A stretch of DNA of 64,000 nt from NCBI RefSeq assembly GCF_043197795.1, contig NZ_JBICTU010000029.1, positions 47,323 through 111,322 of the forward strand, written 5' to 3'. Numbering within the stretch: position 1 is the first letter of the stretch; each line of letters opens with the position of its first letter. The stretch is from Sphaerisporangium sp040649355 (lineage in GTDB: Bacteria > Actinomycetota > Actinomycetes > Streptosporangiales > Streptosporangiaceae). Under the pieces are notes generated by a model. That model was not told the DNA's origin, did no database searches, and saw only the letters and a program-made list of their open reading frames with translations. Shown here piece by piece: positions 32,269 to 42,887 of the stretch. The translations under genes were made by a program, and so were the position numbers.

Positions 32269-34827
32269 CTATTTGAGGCCCGCGTCGAGTGCTGTGGTCA
32301 GCGTGCCGGGATCGCCGGACATCTCCCAGATCATCGCGCCGAGCAGGCCCTTGGTCCGCAGCCAGGCGGTCTTGCGGGCGATCGACCACGTGTCGTCGAA
32401 GCTCCACCACTGGCCGCCGTTGCCGGTGAAGCAGTACGTCGCCACCGACTGCGTGTCGTGCTGAACCGTGCATCCCGGCACGCCCGCCACCAGGTTGGCG
32501 TACCCGCGGGTACCCGCCTCCTCCGCGAACTGGCCGGGCGCCGCGCCGCTGGCCGCCTGCCACTCGCCCAGCTTCCCGCCGTCGGCGACCCCCTGCCAGC
32601 CGCGCCCGTAGTACGCGAGGCCGATGGTCAGCTTTCGGGGGTTGACCCCGGCCTGCAGGTAGAGGTTCACCGCGTTCTCGACGCTGAAGTGGAAGGAGTA
32701 CGGGTCGTCGGTGTCGGCGTACAGGTTGCCCTGGTGGCCCGTCCTGTTGGGCTCCCAGGAGTTGTCGCTCCCGGCTCCGTGGAAGTCGTACCCCTGGATG
32801 TTGAAGATGTCCAGCGACTTGGCCACCTGGGGCAGGTCCCAGCCGGCGGCGATCTTCGCGGGGTCGGCCGGGGTGAAGGCTGTGAGCTGGTAGCGCTTGC
32901 CGGTCTCCTGGGTCAGCGCGTCGAGCTGCCTGCGGAACTCGGCGATGAGCAGCGTGTTGTTCGCCTTGTCGTTCGGGCTCACGTGGTTGCCGGGGTGGCC
33001 CTCGGCGCCCGGCCACTCCCAGTCGAGGTCGATCCCGTCGAAGATCCCTGCCGCGCTGCCGGGCCCGCCCGCGGCGTTGTAGACCGGCAGGTTTCCCTTG
33101 ATGTACATGTCGACGCAGGAGCTCACGAACTTGCGCCGCGACGCGTCCGTGGCCGCCACGTCGGAGAAGTACTTCGAGTAGGTCCAGCCGCCCAGCGAGA
33201 TCAGCACCTTGAGCTGCGGGTACTTGGCCTTGAGCTTGCGGAGCTGGTTGTAGTTGCCCCGCAGGTTCTCCCAGCCGGTGTCGGCGACGCCGTCCACCGA
33301 CTGCGCCGCGCTCATCGGCCTGCCGTAGTCGGCGTCCGCGTCGCCCGCGCCGTCACCCTGGTTCGGGTCCTGCGGGTTCGCCGTGGTGCCCTTGGTCACC
33401 CCGTTGAGGCACGTCAAATTGACCGGGTCGATGTTGCCGAAGGCGTAGTTGAGGTGGGTCAGCTTGGCGGCGGCGCCGGTCGTGTCGAGGTTGCGGACGA
33501 AGTACTGCCGCCCGTAGATGCCCCACTGCACGAAGTACCCCACCCTGGCGTACCCGCTGCCGATGATGTCGGCCGTGCTCACCTTCAGCGCGGCGCTCGG
33601 CGCCGAGACGTTGTCGTAAAGGTCGCGCGCCCGCACGGTGAAGGTGTACTCGGTGGACGGCGACAGGCCGGTGACCGTCGCGGTGGTGCCGGTCACGGAC
33701 GTCACCGGCGTCGTGCCCGTGTAGACGTCGTATCCCGCGACGCCCTTGTTGTCGGTGGAGGCGTCCCACGCGAGCGACACACTCGCGGAGCCCGTGCCGG
33801 TACCGCGCAGGTTCGCGGGCGTGGTCGGCGCCTGGGTGTCGTCGGCGGGGTCGCCGGTCGTCACCTTCAGCGCCGCGCTCGCCGGCGACAGGTTGCCCTT
33901 GCGGTCCCTGGTCCTGACGGTGAACGCGTACTCGGTCTTCGGGGTCAGGCCGGTGACCGTCGCGTTGGTCGTGGTGACCGTGGTGGCGAGGTCGGCGCCC
34001 TTGTAGACCTGGTAGCCGGTGATCGGCAGGCTCCCCGCGGTGGCGGCGTCCCACGCCAGCGACACGGTCTTGGTGGTCTTGACCGGTGAACGCAGGTTTC
34101 CGGGGGCGCCCGGGGGCGAGTCCGGCGATCCGTCGCACCTGACGTCGTTGACGCGGCAGCTCGCGGGCTCGGCCGCCGCCGAGCTGAGCGTGAACGCGGG
34201 GCTGTAGGGCTCGGTCGATCCGTGCGCCACCACCGTCGTGTTGTAGTAGAGCGGGCTCAGCGTCACCTGGCGCCCGCTCTGGCTCAGGGTGGCGTTCTGC
34301 GCACCGCTCGCGGTGACGCCCGCCGGGAGGTCGAAGGTGATCGACCAGCCGTTCAGCGCGGTATCGGTGTTGTTGCTGACCACGAATTTGGCCTGAGTGC
34401 CACTGGCCGAGTACGTGGCGGTCACCGGGGCCGCCGGTGGCGGCGGGTCGCCGCTGCCGTCGCAGTTCGCCCCGTTGATGGTGCAGCTCGTCGGCTGTAC
34501 GGGCGAGCTGAGCGTGAAGGTGGGGCTGTACGGGTCGGTGTTCCCGTTCGCCCGCACGGTGGCGATGTAGTACGCGGGCGTGAGCGTGACCCGGGTCCCG
34601 CTCTGTGTCGTGGTGGCGTTCTGGGCGTTGCTGACGGTCACCCCGGCGGGGAGGTCGAACTGGATCGACCATCCGGTGACCGGCGTGCTCCCGGGATTGC
34701 TCACCACGAACTTGCCCTGACCGCCGGTCAGGGTGAACGCCGCGGTCAGTCGGACGGCGGCGTCGGCGGGAGCTGACAGGAAGGTCGACATGACCAGCAT
34801 CAGCAGCACAGCAGCGAATCGGCGCAT
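32269..34827 (-). CDS. Secreted multidomain GH18 chitinase
   Basis: An 852-residue exported chitinase. Signal peptide ~1-23. Two tandem CBM2-like modules follow (~24-118 and ~128-228), each with a WSI(Q/T)FDLPAGVT core and two cysteines in its last third. Then come two fibronectin type III domains (~235-420; SLAWDAAT and SLAWDAST). The GH18 barrel starts near 425 (RVGYFVQWGIYGRQY), with the catalytic FDGIDLDWEWP (Glu604 the acid/base), GYDFHGAGSD and the final MIWEMSGDPG. It should hydrolyse chitin and bind insoluble substrate. The ATG at 34827 has only a poor AAGAG upstream, and a 17-bp palindrome sits 17 bp before it. Confidence 0.95.
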   Translation of the reverse strand: MRRFAAVLLMLVMSTFLSAPADAAVRLTAAFTLTGGQGKFVVSNPGSTPVTGWSIQFDLPAGVTVSNAQNATTTQSGTRVTLTPAYYIATVRANGNTDPYSPTFTLSSPVQPTSCTINGANCDGSGDPPPPAAPVTATYSASGTQAKFVVSNNTDTALNGWSITFDLPAGVTASGAQNATLSQSGRQVTLSPLYYNTTVVAHGSTEPYSPAFTLSSAAAEPASCRVNDVRCDGSPDSPPGAPGNLRSPVKTTKTVSLAWDAATAGSLPITGYQVYKGADLATTVTTTNATVTGLTPKTEYAFTVRTRDRKGNLSPASAALKVTTGDPADDTQAPTTPANLRGTGTGSASVSLAWDASTDNKGVAGYDVYTGTTPVTSVTGTTATVTGLSPSTEYTFTVRARDLYDNVSAPSAALKVSTADIIGSGYARVGYFVQWGIYGRQYFVRNLDTTGAAAKLTHLNYAFGNIDPVNLTCLNGVTKGTTANPQDPNQGDGAGDADADYGRPMSAAQSVDGVADTGWENLRGNYNQLRKLKAKYPQLKVLISLGGWTYSKYFSDVAATDASRRKFVSSCVDMYIKGNLPVYNAAGGPGSAAGIFDGIDLDWEWPGAEGHPGNHVSPNDKANNTLLIAEFRRQLDALTQETGKRYQLTAFTPADPAKIAAGWDLPQVAKSLDIFNIQGYDFHGAGSDNSWEPNRTGHQGNLYADTDDPYSFHFSVENAVNLYLQAGVNPRKLTIGLAYYGRGWQGVADGGKLGEWQAASGAAPGQFAEEAGTRGYANLVAGVPGCTVQHDTQSVATYCFTGNGGQWWSFDDTWSIARKTAWLRTKGLLGAMIWEMSGDPGTLTTALDAGLK

Positions 34828-34843
34828 GTAGGAGCTCTTTTCT

Positions 34844-34860
34844 TTAGGAAAGTTTCCTAA
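34844..34860. promoter_or_regulatory. Perfect 17-bp palindrome before the chitinase start
   Basis: TTAGGAAA-G-TTTCCTAA (8-1-8). It lies 17 bp before the ATG, where it would overlap the transcription start or the leader. It looks like an operator of a carbohydrate regulator such as a ROK-family protein; that identity is inference. Confidence 0.7.
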
Positions 34861-35024
34861 GAGTTGGCCGGATCGTAACCCTGGCTCCTGGCGTCGGCAA
34901 GGCCCAATCCGGCCCGCCGCGCGCGCCGTCCCGTGATCGGCGAGGCGCGTGAATACCATTGACGATCGACGGCGTCACCAGGGCCGGGAGATCAGCGGCA
35001 TGCCTGCCGGGAAAGGGGGGACCG

Positions 35025-35489
35025 ATGATCCGTCGCTGGAATCCGCCCGGCGTGGCCCCGCCGCTCTCCCAGTACAGCCACCTGGTCTCTGTGCCGTCCG
35101 ACCATGAGCTGGTGCTGATCGCCGGCCAGTTCGGGCTGCTGCCGGACGGCACCCTCGCGGGCGTGGACGCGGAGACCCAGAGCCGGCAGATCTTCGTCAA
35201 CATCGAGACCCTCCTCGCGTCGATCGGCGCCGGGCCCGAGAACCTGGTGCGGCTGTTCACGATGGTCACGGGCTCCGAGCACCTGGAGGGCAGCCGCAGG
35301 GCACGTCACGAGGCGTTCGCCCGGTGGTACCCCGACGGCGACTACCCCACGAACTCGATCGCGGTGCTCGACGCGCTGAGCACCCGTGAGCTGAACGTCC
35401 AGATCGAGGGCCTGGCGGCCATACCCGCCCGTGTCGCCGCGGCCCGGACGGACGGCGTTCCCCTGGCGGAGGCCATGGAGTCCCTCTGA
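35025..35489 (+). CDS. Rid-family (YjgF/UK114) protein
   Basis: A 154-residue protein with the Rid fold: WNPPGVAPPLSQYSHLVSVP at the start, VLIAGQFGLLPDG, ETQSRQIFVNIETLLASIGAGPENLVRLFTMVTG and NSIAVLDALSTRELNVQIEGLA at the end. RidA itself removes reactive enamines and imines. The catalytic Arg position here falls in the TRELNVQIEG segment, so deaminase activity is possible but unproven. The ATG at 35025 has GGGGGG at 4 nt. Confidence 0.9.
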   Translation: MIRRWNPPGVAPPLSQYSHLVSVPSDHELVLIAGQFGLLPDGTLAGVDAETQSRQIFVNIETLLASIGAGPENLVRLFTMVTGSEHLEGSRRARHEAFARWYPDGDYPTNSIAVLDALSTRELNVQIEGLAAIPARVAAARTDGVPLAEAMESL

Positions 35490-35542
35490 CCGCGTCGCCT
35501 TACGCTGGCATTCGACAGGTTCCGAGTGGCGGGAGGCGCTAT

Positions 35543-36358
35543 GTGGGCGGTGGACGCGGGGGTCCCGGCGTGACGGCCGATCCGGATCTGGTCGTCGCGG
35601 CCCTGGCCGACGTGTCGGCCATCGGGCCGTACTTCGCGGTCTCCACCGAGCCCGGCTGTGAGGACGACCCGTCCTGGCGGCCACTCGGCGAGCTCTCCTC
35701 CGACGTCGGGGCGCTGCGGGCGAGGGTCACCGACTTCGAACGGCGGCTCGGCACCGGCGAGCGCCGGGTCGCGGCCTCGATCCTGTTCCAGGGGCTGGCC
35801 GCGCGGCTGTGGTCTCCGGTCGTCGGGGCCGTCGCCGCCCACGGCCTGGTCCCCGTCGCCGCGTCGGCGCACCTACGCTGGCGGGCGGCCCCGACCGGAC
35901 CGCTCCCCCTGTGGACGCCCCGCACGGCCGGCTGGACGACCGTACGGGACGGTGAGATGAGCGAGGTCGCCGCGGCGGTCTACCAGGCCGTCGTGGCCGA
36001 GCTGCTCTACCCGCTGGCGGGAGCCTTCCAGCGCGTCACGAAGATCGCACCCGCCCTGCTGTGGGGCAACGCCGCCTCCGCGCTGGCCGGAACGCTCCGT
36101 ACCCTTCCTGCCGCGCGGCCGGACCTCGGGCCCCGCGCGGCGCGGCTGGTCGGCGAGCTGCTGCGGCGCGGCGCGCTGGCGGGCACGGGTGAGCCCGCGG
36201 AGCCCGCGCCGGGCCACCATTTCTTCGTCCGCACCAGTTGCTGCCTGTACTACCGCGTACCCGGCGGCGGGATGTGCGACGACTGCGCCCTGCTGGCTCC
36301 GGCGGTCCGCGAGAACCAGTGGGCGCGCACGACGCGGCAGGCGGGAGGCGCCCGGTGA
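35543..36358 (+). CDS. FhuF-like (2Fe-2S) ferric reductase
   Basis: A 271-residue protein. The body matches the actinobacterial FhuF-like group (ASILFQGLAARLWSPVVGA, then a helical middle). The C-terminus carries the Cys pattern SCCLYYRVPGGGMCDDC that ligates a 2Fe-2S cluster. Such proteins release iron from ferric siderophores in the cytoplasm. The GTG at 35543 has GGGAGG at 6 nt; a second GTG at 35570 is possible. The stop overlaps the next gene's start (TGATG), so the metal-receptor-like gene is co-translated. Confidence 0.85.
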   Translation: MGGGRGGPGVTADPDLVVAALADVSAIGPYFAVSTEPGCEDDPSWRPLGELSSDVGALRARVTDFERRLGTGERRVAASILFQGLAARLWSPVVGAVAAHGLVPVAASAHLRWRAAPTGPLPLWTPRTAGWTTVRDGEMSEVAAAVYQAVVAELLYPLAGAFQRVTKIAPALLWGNAASALAGTLRTLPAARPDLGPRAARLVGELLRRGALAGTGEPAEPAPGHHFFVRTSCCLYYRVPGGGMCDDCALLAPAVRENQWARTTRQAGGAR

Positions 36359-37143
36359 TGCGGCCGTCCCGGATCGTTCACGATGATCTCGGCCTTCCCG
36401 TCCGGCTTCCGGGCGAGGTGCGCCGGGTGGTGTCGCTGGTGCCCTCCCTGACGGAGTCGGTCGCGGCCACGGCGCCTGGCCTGCTGGCCGGGGCCACCGA
36501 CTGGTGCTCCCACCCGGCCGGCCTCGACGTCACGCGGGTGCGCGGCACCAAGAACCCCGACGTGGACGCCATCGTGGCCCTCGGCCCCGATCTCGTGCTG
36601 GCCAACGAGGAGGAGAACCGCGTCCTTGATCTGGACGCGCTCCGGGCGGCCGGCGTGCCCGTATGGGTCACGGTCGTCCGAACGCTCGACGACGCGCTCG
36701 CCTCGCTCCGGCGGATGCTCGTCACCGCCATGGGACTGCCCGAGCCGGAGTGGCTCTCCGCCGCCGGGCGGGCGTGGTCCGCCGACCTCACGCGAGGCGA
36801 ACGCCGTGCCGTGATCGCGGTCTGGCGCAAGCCGTGGATGGTCGTGGGACGGGACACCTTCACCGGCGACGTGCTCCAGCGCCTGGGCGTACGCAACATC
36901 TACGCCGCCCACGCCGAGCGCTATCCCCGCATCCCGCTGCCCGAGCTGCTGGCGGCCCGTCCCGATCTCGTCGTGCTGCCGGACGAGCCGTACCGGTTCA
37001 CGCCCGACGACGGCCCCGGGTTCTTCCCCGGCGTCCCTGCCGCCCTGGTCAGCGGGCGGCACCTCACGTGGTACGGCCCGTCGCTCGCCGAGGCCCCCCG
37101 CGTGCTCGCCGACGCCCTCGCGGCGGCGGAGGCCCCCGAGTAG
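36358..37143 (+). CDS. BtuF-like helical-backbone metal receptor without signal peptide
   Basis: A 261-residue protein of the periplasmic-binding class III fold (RRVVSLVPSLTESVAATAP, LAGATDWCSHP, VRGTKNPDVDAIVALGPDLVLANEEEN, long central helix). It is related to cobalamin and siderophore receptors. No lipoprotein box or signal sequence precedes the domain, so as read it is cytoplasmic. Coupled to the FhuF-like gene, which suggests a joint role in metal-chelate handling. No ABC permease or ATPase accompanies it. GTG 36355 is an equally possible start. Confidence 0.82.
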   Translation: MRPSRIVHDDLGLPVRLPGEVRRVVSLVPSLTESVAATAPGLLAGATDWCSHPAGLDVTRVRGTKNPDVDAIVALGPDLVLANEEENRVLDLDALRAAGVPVWVTVVRTLDDALASLRRMLVTAMGLPEPEWLSAAGRAWSADLTRGERRAVIAVWRKPWMVVGRDTFTGDVLQRLGVRNIYAAHAERYPRIPLPELLAARPDLVVLPDEPYRFTPDDGPGFFPGVPAALVSGRHLTWYGPSLAEAPRVLADALAAAEAPE

Positions 37144-37231
37144 GCCCGGTGCAGGCCCTGAGCAGGCCCGGTGTGGGCCCGGCGTCGTCTGGGGTCCACT
37201 GCCGGAGCCATGGGTGATCTAATCTGGGTCG

Positions 37232-37954
37232 ATGGCGCTCGCATATCTGGGTGACCTCGCCGGGCAGGGCTGGAAGCAGGTCGGAGAGCTCGCGCTGGCG
37301 TTCCTGCTCTCGGCCGCGATCGGCCTCGAAAGGGAGATCCGGCAGAAGAGCGCCGGGCTGCGCACCCACACTCTGGTGGGCTTCGCCGCCGCCCTCATCA
37401 TGCTCGTGTCGAAATACGGCTTCGGTGACGTCATCGGGGACCACGTCGTCCTCGACCCGTCCCGGGTGGCCGCCCAGATCGTGTCCGGCATCGGCTTCAT
37501 CGGCGCCGGTCTGATCTTCGTCCGGCAGGACGCGGTGCGCGGGCTCACCACCGCCGCGACGATCTGGCTCACCGCCGCCGTCGGGATGGCGGCGGGGGCG
37601 GGGCTGTGGCTGCTGGCCGCCATCGTGACGGTGGGGCACTTCGCGGCGGTGTTCGTCCTCACCCCGCTGGCCGCCAGGCTTCCGCGCTCGAAGTACGCCC
37701 CCTCGCGGCTCCACCTGACCTACCTCGACGGCCGGGGGGTGCTGCGGCGGGTGCTGGCGGAGTGTACGAGCCGGGGGTTCCACGTCACCCAGCTGTCCGT
37801 CGACCAGCGGGCCGATCACCAGGACCAGGCGACCGTCTCCCTGTGGCTGACCGTTCACGGTCCCGGCCCGATCTCTGAGCTGACCGCCGCGCTCGCCGAG
37901 ATCGACGGCGTGCTCGCCGTGTCCGCCCAGGACTCCGACTCGGCGATGCCCTGA
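37232..37954 (+). CDS. MgtC/SapB-family membrane protein
   Basis: A 240-residue protein. An N-terminal MgtC domain has 4-5 helices (LALAFLLSAAIGLEREIRQKSAGLRTHTLVG, IVSGIGFIGAGLIFV, VRGLTTAATIWLTAAVGMAAG), followed by a C-terminal ACT-like cytoplasmic region (RGFHVTQLSVDQRA...). MgtC proteins act in magnesium limitation and membrane potential control. There is no clear Shine-Dalgarno; a TAATCT box 7 nt before the ATG suggests leaderless transcription. Confidence 0.9.
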   Translation: MALAYLGDLAGQGWKQVGELALAFLLSAAIGLEREIRQKSAGLRTHTLVGFAAALIMLVSKYGFGDVIGDHVVLDPSRVAAQIVSGIGFIGAGLIFVRQDAVRGLTTAATIWLTAAVGMAAGAGLWLLAAIVTVGHFAAVFVLTPLAARLPRSKYAPSRLHLTYLDGRGVLRRVLAECTSRGFHVTQLSVDQRADHQDQATVSLWLTVHGPGPISELTAALAEIDGVLAVSAQDSDSAMP

Positions 37955-38042
37955 CGAACCCGCCGGGCCGCGTGCTCTCGCACGGGGGAACCCTTAATCG
38001 ATCATCGGTTTTCCCGCATCCGAGCCAGGGCACGTAGCGGCA

Positions 38043-38504
38043 ATGATGCGCAACCTCGTCAAGGGCGCCGTCAGCGGCGTGCTCGCGACGGCCGCCATGA
38101 GTGCCGTGATGGTCGCCGGCGACCGGGCCGGGTTGATGGGGGAGCATCCGCCCAAGCGCATCGCCCGGGCGGTGCTCCCCGGCCCAAAGCACCGGCCCAA
38201 GTCCGGTGAGGCCGTGCTGGGCGCGGTCGCGCACTTCGGCTTCGGCGCCGTCTGCGGCGCGCTGTTCGCCGTCGTCGTGGACGGCCGCCGGCCCCGGCTG
38301 CCGCTGGGCGTCGTGTACGGCCTCGCGATCTGGGCCGTCAGCTACCAGGGATGGGTGCCCGGCCTGGGGATCCTCCCGCCGATCCACCGCGACAGGCCGG
38401 GACGTCAGACGGTCATGGCCGCGGGGCACACGGTGTACGGCACCGCCCTGGTGCTCGCGCTCAATCGTCTGCGTCCCGAGGGCCGGGCCCTCGCCCGCGT
38501 CTGA
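38043..38504 (+). CDS. Small integral membrane protein, function unknown
   Basis: A 153-residue protein with about four hydrophobic segments (GAVSGVLATAAMSAVMVAGD, AHFGFGAVCGALFAVVVDG, GVVYGLAIWAVSYQGW, AAGHTVYGTALVLALNRL). It resembles the DUF6789-like membrane proteins of actinomycetes, which is a tentative assignment. Start at ATG 38043 or 38046. It precedes the catalase gene by 136 bp and may or may not share its promoter. Confidence 0.75.
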   Translation: MMRNLVKGAVSGVLATAAMSAVMVAGDRAGLMGEHPPKRIARAVLPGPKHRPKSGEAVLGAVAHFGFGAVCGALFAVVVDGRRPRLPLGVVYGLAIWAVSYQGWVPGLGILPPIHRDRPGRQTVMAAGHTVYGTALVLALNRLRPEGRALARV

Positions 38505-38640
38505 CCTTTCCGAGACGGCGAGTCCCCGACCAGCCGCCATGTGGATCTCCTCCATGGCGCGTACCGCGACGAGATCGTCAAGACCACACCACATTGGGCC
38601 GTGAAGGCCCTGCCCACTGCTCGACCCGGGGGATACGACC

Positions 38641-40713
<2,073 letters not shown>

Positions 40714-40738
40714 GCCGTCCGGCACGTCCCGGGCTCGG

Positions 40739-40822
40739 GCCGTACGGGCCTGAGCCTCGGGCCGTACGGGCCTGAGCCTCGCGCCGTACGGGCCTGAGCC
40801 TCGCGCCGTACGGGCCTGAGCC
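40739..40822. repeat. 22-bp tandem repeat, ~3.8 copies
   Basis: The unit GCCGTACGGGCCTGAGCCTCGS is repeated head to tail just after katE, preceded by a degenerate copy around 40697. Each unit contains the near-palindrome CCGTACGG. It may end katE transcription or be a slippage-prone array. Confidence 0.85.
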
Positions 40823-40860
40823 GACCCGGGTCGAGGCCGCCTCGCCACCCCTGTGCCTGC

Positions 40861-41059
40861 TCGGCCAACCCGCGAGCGCCGAACCGCCTGAGCGCGACCG
40901 GACGTAAGGACATCGGCAAGTGGTACACCGCCATGGCGAAGTACGGCGGCGCCACGAACCCCGGGACGGCCCGGCTCTACGCCGACACCGTCTACGACAT
41001 GCCGGCCGGGGGCGTCCGCGCCGTGACGCGCGGCGGTGAGACCGTGACCGTGAAGGCGC
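40861..41059 (+). pseudogene. Unidentified coding remnant
   Basis: A frame with gene-like codon use and peptide reads LSATGRKDIGKWYTAMAKYG, then GATNPGTARLYADTVYDMPA, then RAVTRGGETVTV. It has no start or site and breaks into the next remnant's frame near 41060. It looks like the C-terminal end of a larger, probably secreted protein; the family is not recognised. Confidence 0.35.
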
Positions 41060-41066
41060 AACCGGC

Positions 41067-41180
41067 GGCGCGCCCACCAACCCGTACACCCCCGAGCAGG
41101 TCTGCGGCAGCGGGTACGGCGTCATCGACTCGGCCGCGCTGGGGTCGTCCGGGACGGTTTACCTGCTGTACGACTCCCGC
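41067..41180 (+). pseudogene. Remnant of a spore-associated-protein-A-like secreted protein
   Basis: 38 codons reading NPYTPEQVCGSGYGVIDSAA and GSSGTVYLLYDSR. These match the mature N-terminal half of SapA-like small secreted proteins of Streptomyces and relatives as I remember them. The signal peptide and C-terminal half are absent, and the frame differs from both neighbours. Confidence 0.45.
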
Positions 41181-41181
41181 C

Positions 41182-41867
41182 ATGCTGCTGACGACCATGT
41201 GCACGGTCCCGCTTCCATCCGGCGAGGCGATCCCGGTCCTCGGGCAGGGCACCTGGCGCATGGCCGAGCACTGCCGCACCACGCCGCCTACGAGGGCACG
41301 ATCGCCGCCTGCCAGGGCAGCCTGAGCCGCCTGGGGACCGACCATCTCGATCTCTACCTGCTGCACTGGCGGGGGCCGATCCCGCTGGAGCAGACCCTCG
41401 CGGGCTTCGCCGAGCTCCTGCGCATGGGCCTGATCCGGCACTGGGGCGTGAGCAACTTCGACGAACCCGACATGCGCGATCTGTCGCAGCTTCCCGGCAG
41501 CGCCGGGGTCCAGACCGGCCAGGTCCTGTACAACCTCACGCGGCGGGGCATCGAGTGGGACCTGCTGCCCTGGTGCCAGGGGTACCGGATCCCGATCATG
41601 GCCTACTCGCCCATCGAGCAGGGCGAACTGCTCGACCATCCCGCGCTGCGCGGCGTCGCCGAACGGCATGACGCGACCCCGGCGCAGGTGGCGCTCGCCT
41701 GGGTGATCGGCCACGACAACGTCAACGCCATCCCCAAGATGGGGACACCGGGGCACGTCTACCAGAACCGCGCGGCCGTGGGAATCCGGCTCACGCCGAA
41801 TGATCGGTACGTCCTGGACGAGGCCTTCCCTCCGCCGTTCCACAAGGCGCCCCTCGAAACGCACTGA
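41182..41867 (+). pseudogene. Aldo/keto reductase with internal deletion
   Basis: The N-terminal ~30 codons (TVPLPSGEAIPVLGQGTWRM) are in one frame. The rest (LPHHAAYEGTIAACQGSLSR to the end, with HWGVSNFDEPDM and VALAWVIGHDNVNAIPKMG) continues in another. About 60 residues between them are missing, including the catalytic Asp, Tyr and probably Lys of the family. The downstream part is well preserved, so the deletion is recent. The product cannot be active. Confidence 0.75.
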
Positions 41868-41936
41868 CGCACCCGAACTCTTGCGGTACTGCGGGCCCTG
41901 CGCTCATCGCCCGCCCGCCCGCTCACCGTGGGCCTG

Positions 41937-42203
41937 CTACCGCCCTGCCTGTTCACCGCCCGCCTGCTCTCGCTCGCCGAGCCGGCGTAGCAGTTCCTTG
42001 CGCCTGGCTTCCAGCGTCTCGGCGAACGCCTCTTGCTCCTCCGCCATCGTGATCAGCGTGGAGATCTCGGCCGAGTCGGTCGGGGAGTCGGAGCGCTCCC
42101 CGACGCGCTCACGCAGCTCCACCGCCGTCTGCCGCAGCCTCGTCAGGTCCTCCTCCACCATGCGGAGTTCCTCGCGTAGCGCCGCCTCGTCCTCGGTGGC
42201 CAT
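41937..42203 (-). CDS. Small coiled-coil protein
   Basis: An 88-residue protein, Glu/Arg/Leu-rich, almost entirely predicted helix with heptad-like spacing (EELRMVEEDLTRLRQTAVELRERVGE and EEQEAFAETLEARRKELLRRLGE). No membrane segment. The ATG at 42203 has AAGGGGA upstream. It follows the DUF1931 gene by 33 bp on the same strand, so the two are probably one operon. Confidence 0.7.
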   Translation of the reverse strand: MATEDEAALREELRMVEEDLTRLRQTAVELRERVGERSDSPTDSAEISTLITMAEEQEAFAETLEARRKELLRRLGEREQAGGEQAGR

Positions 42204-42236
42204 CGGTACGAGTCCCCTTCCGATCTCGCCGTCCGC

Positions 42237-42686
42237 CTAGAGCAGCAACTCGAAGATCCGCTCGACCCGCTCCCAATCCCGGGTCTGCGGATTCTTCGTC
42301 TCCGGATTGAGGATCTTGAAGGCACGCGCGAGTGCCACCGTCAGTCCTCCTACCACCATGGGCAGCCGTTCCTCGGTCTCCTCGCTGAGGGTCACGTCGA
42401 GGGGCGGTCTGGCCGTCAGCCGATCGAGGATGGGACTCACCTCGATCTCCCGATCGAGATCGCGGAAGACGTACATGATCTCCTGCAGGCCCTTAGTGAT
42501 GGGCAGGTCATGGGGCTCCAGGATGTCGCGGCGGTTCGCCTTCGCCGAAGCCTGGCCGATGACGAGCAGGTCGTAGACCTTCTGGTCGAGGAAGCCGTGG
42601 TAGCGCTTCAGGTCGTCCTTGTCGACGTCCAGTTCTGCGGCAGCGCGGAAGAAGCGCTCGAACTTGCTCACTTCGCCTACCACCAT
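42237..42686 (-). CDS. DUF1931-family protein (histone-fold pseudodimer)
   Basis: A 149-residue protein matching DUF1931 along its whole length (SKFERFFRAAAELDVDKDDLKRYHGFLDQKVYDLLVIGQASAKAN, EPHDLPITKGLQE, then a second helical repeat ending DWERVERIFELLL). Known structures of this family show two histone folds in one chain. That suggests DNA binding or packaging, though the role is undefined. The ATG at 42686 follows GGAGGAG by 10 nt. First gene of a two-gene operon with the coiled-coil protein. Confidence 0.85.
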   Translation of the reverse strand: MVVGEVSKFERFFRAAAELDVDKDDLKRYHGFLDQKVYDLLVIGQASAKANRRDILEPHDLPITKGLQEIMYVFRDLDREIEVSPILDRLTARPPLDVTLSEETEERLPMVVGGLTVALARAFKILNPETKNPQTRDWERVERIFELLL

Positions 42687-42887
42687 GTCGCGTCATCTCC
42701 TCCCATCCGTCTCCCGGCGGGCTGGCCGGACCAGGGCAGGCGAATGCGCCTCCTCGCATCCTCGCGAGCGGCGGGCCGCCTCACATCCCTTGGTCAGGTA
42801 GTCCACTCCGACCTGCGCCACCACCAGCACGCTGACCGCGACGCTCAACACCGGCATCAACAAGGTGCGGGCGACCGCGGAAATGAC

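Noticed and set aside
32458..34089. 543-codon frame antisense to the chitinase
   Set aside because: Shadow of the GH18/FnIII coding region. No ribosome site or domain.
40739..40822. Possible CRISPR array
   Set aside because: The copies are contiguous with no spacers and there are no cas genes. It is a simple tandem repeat.
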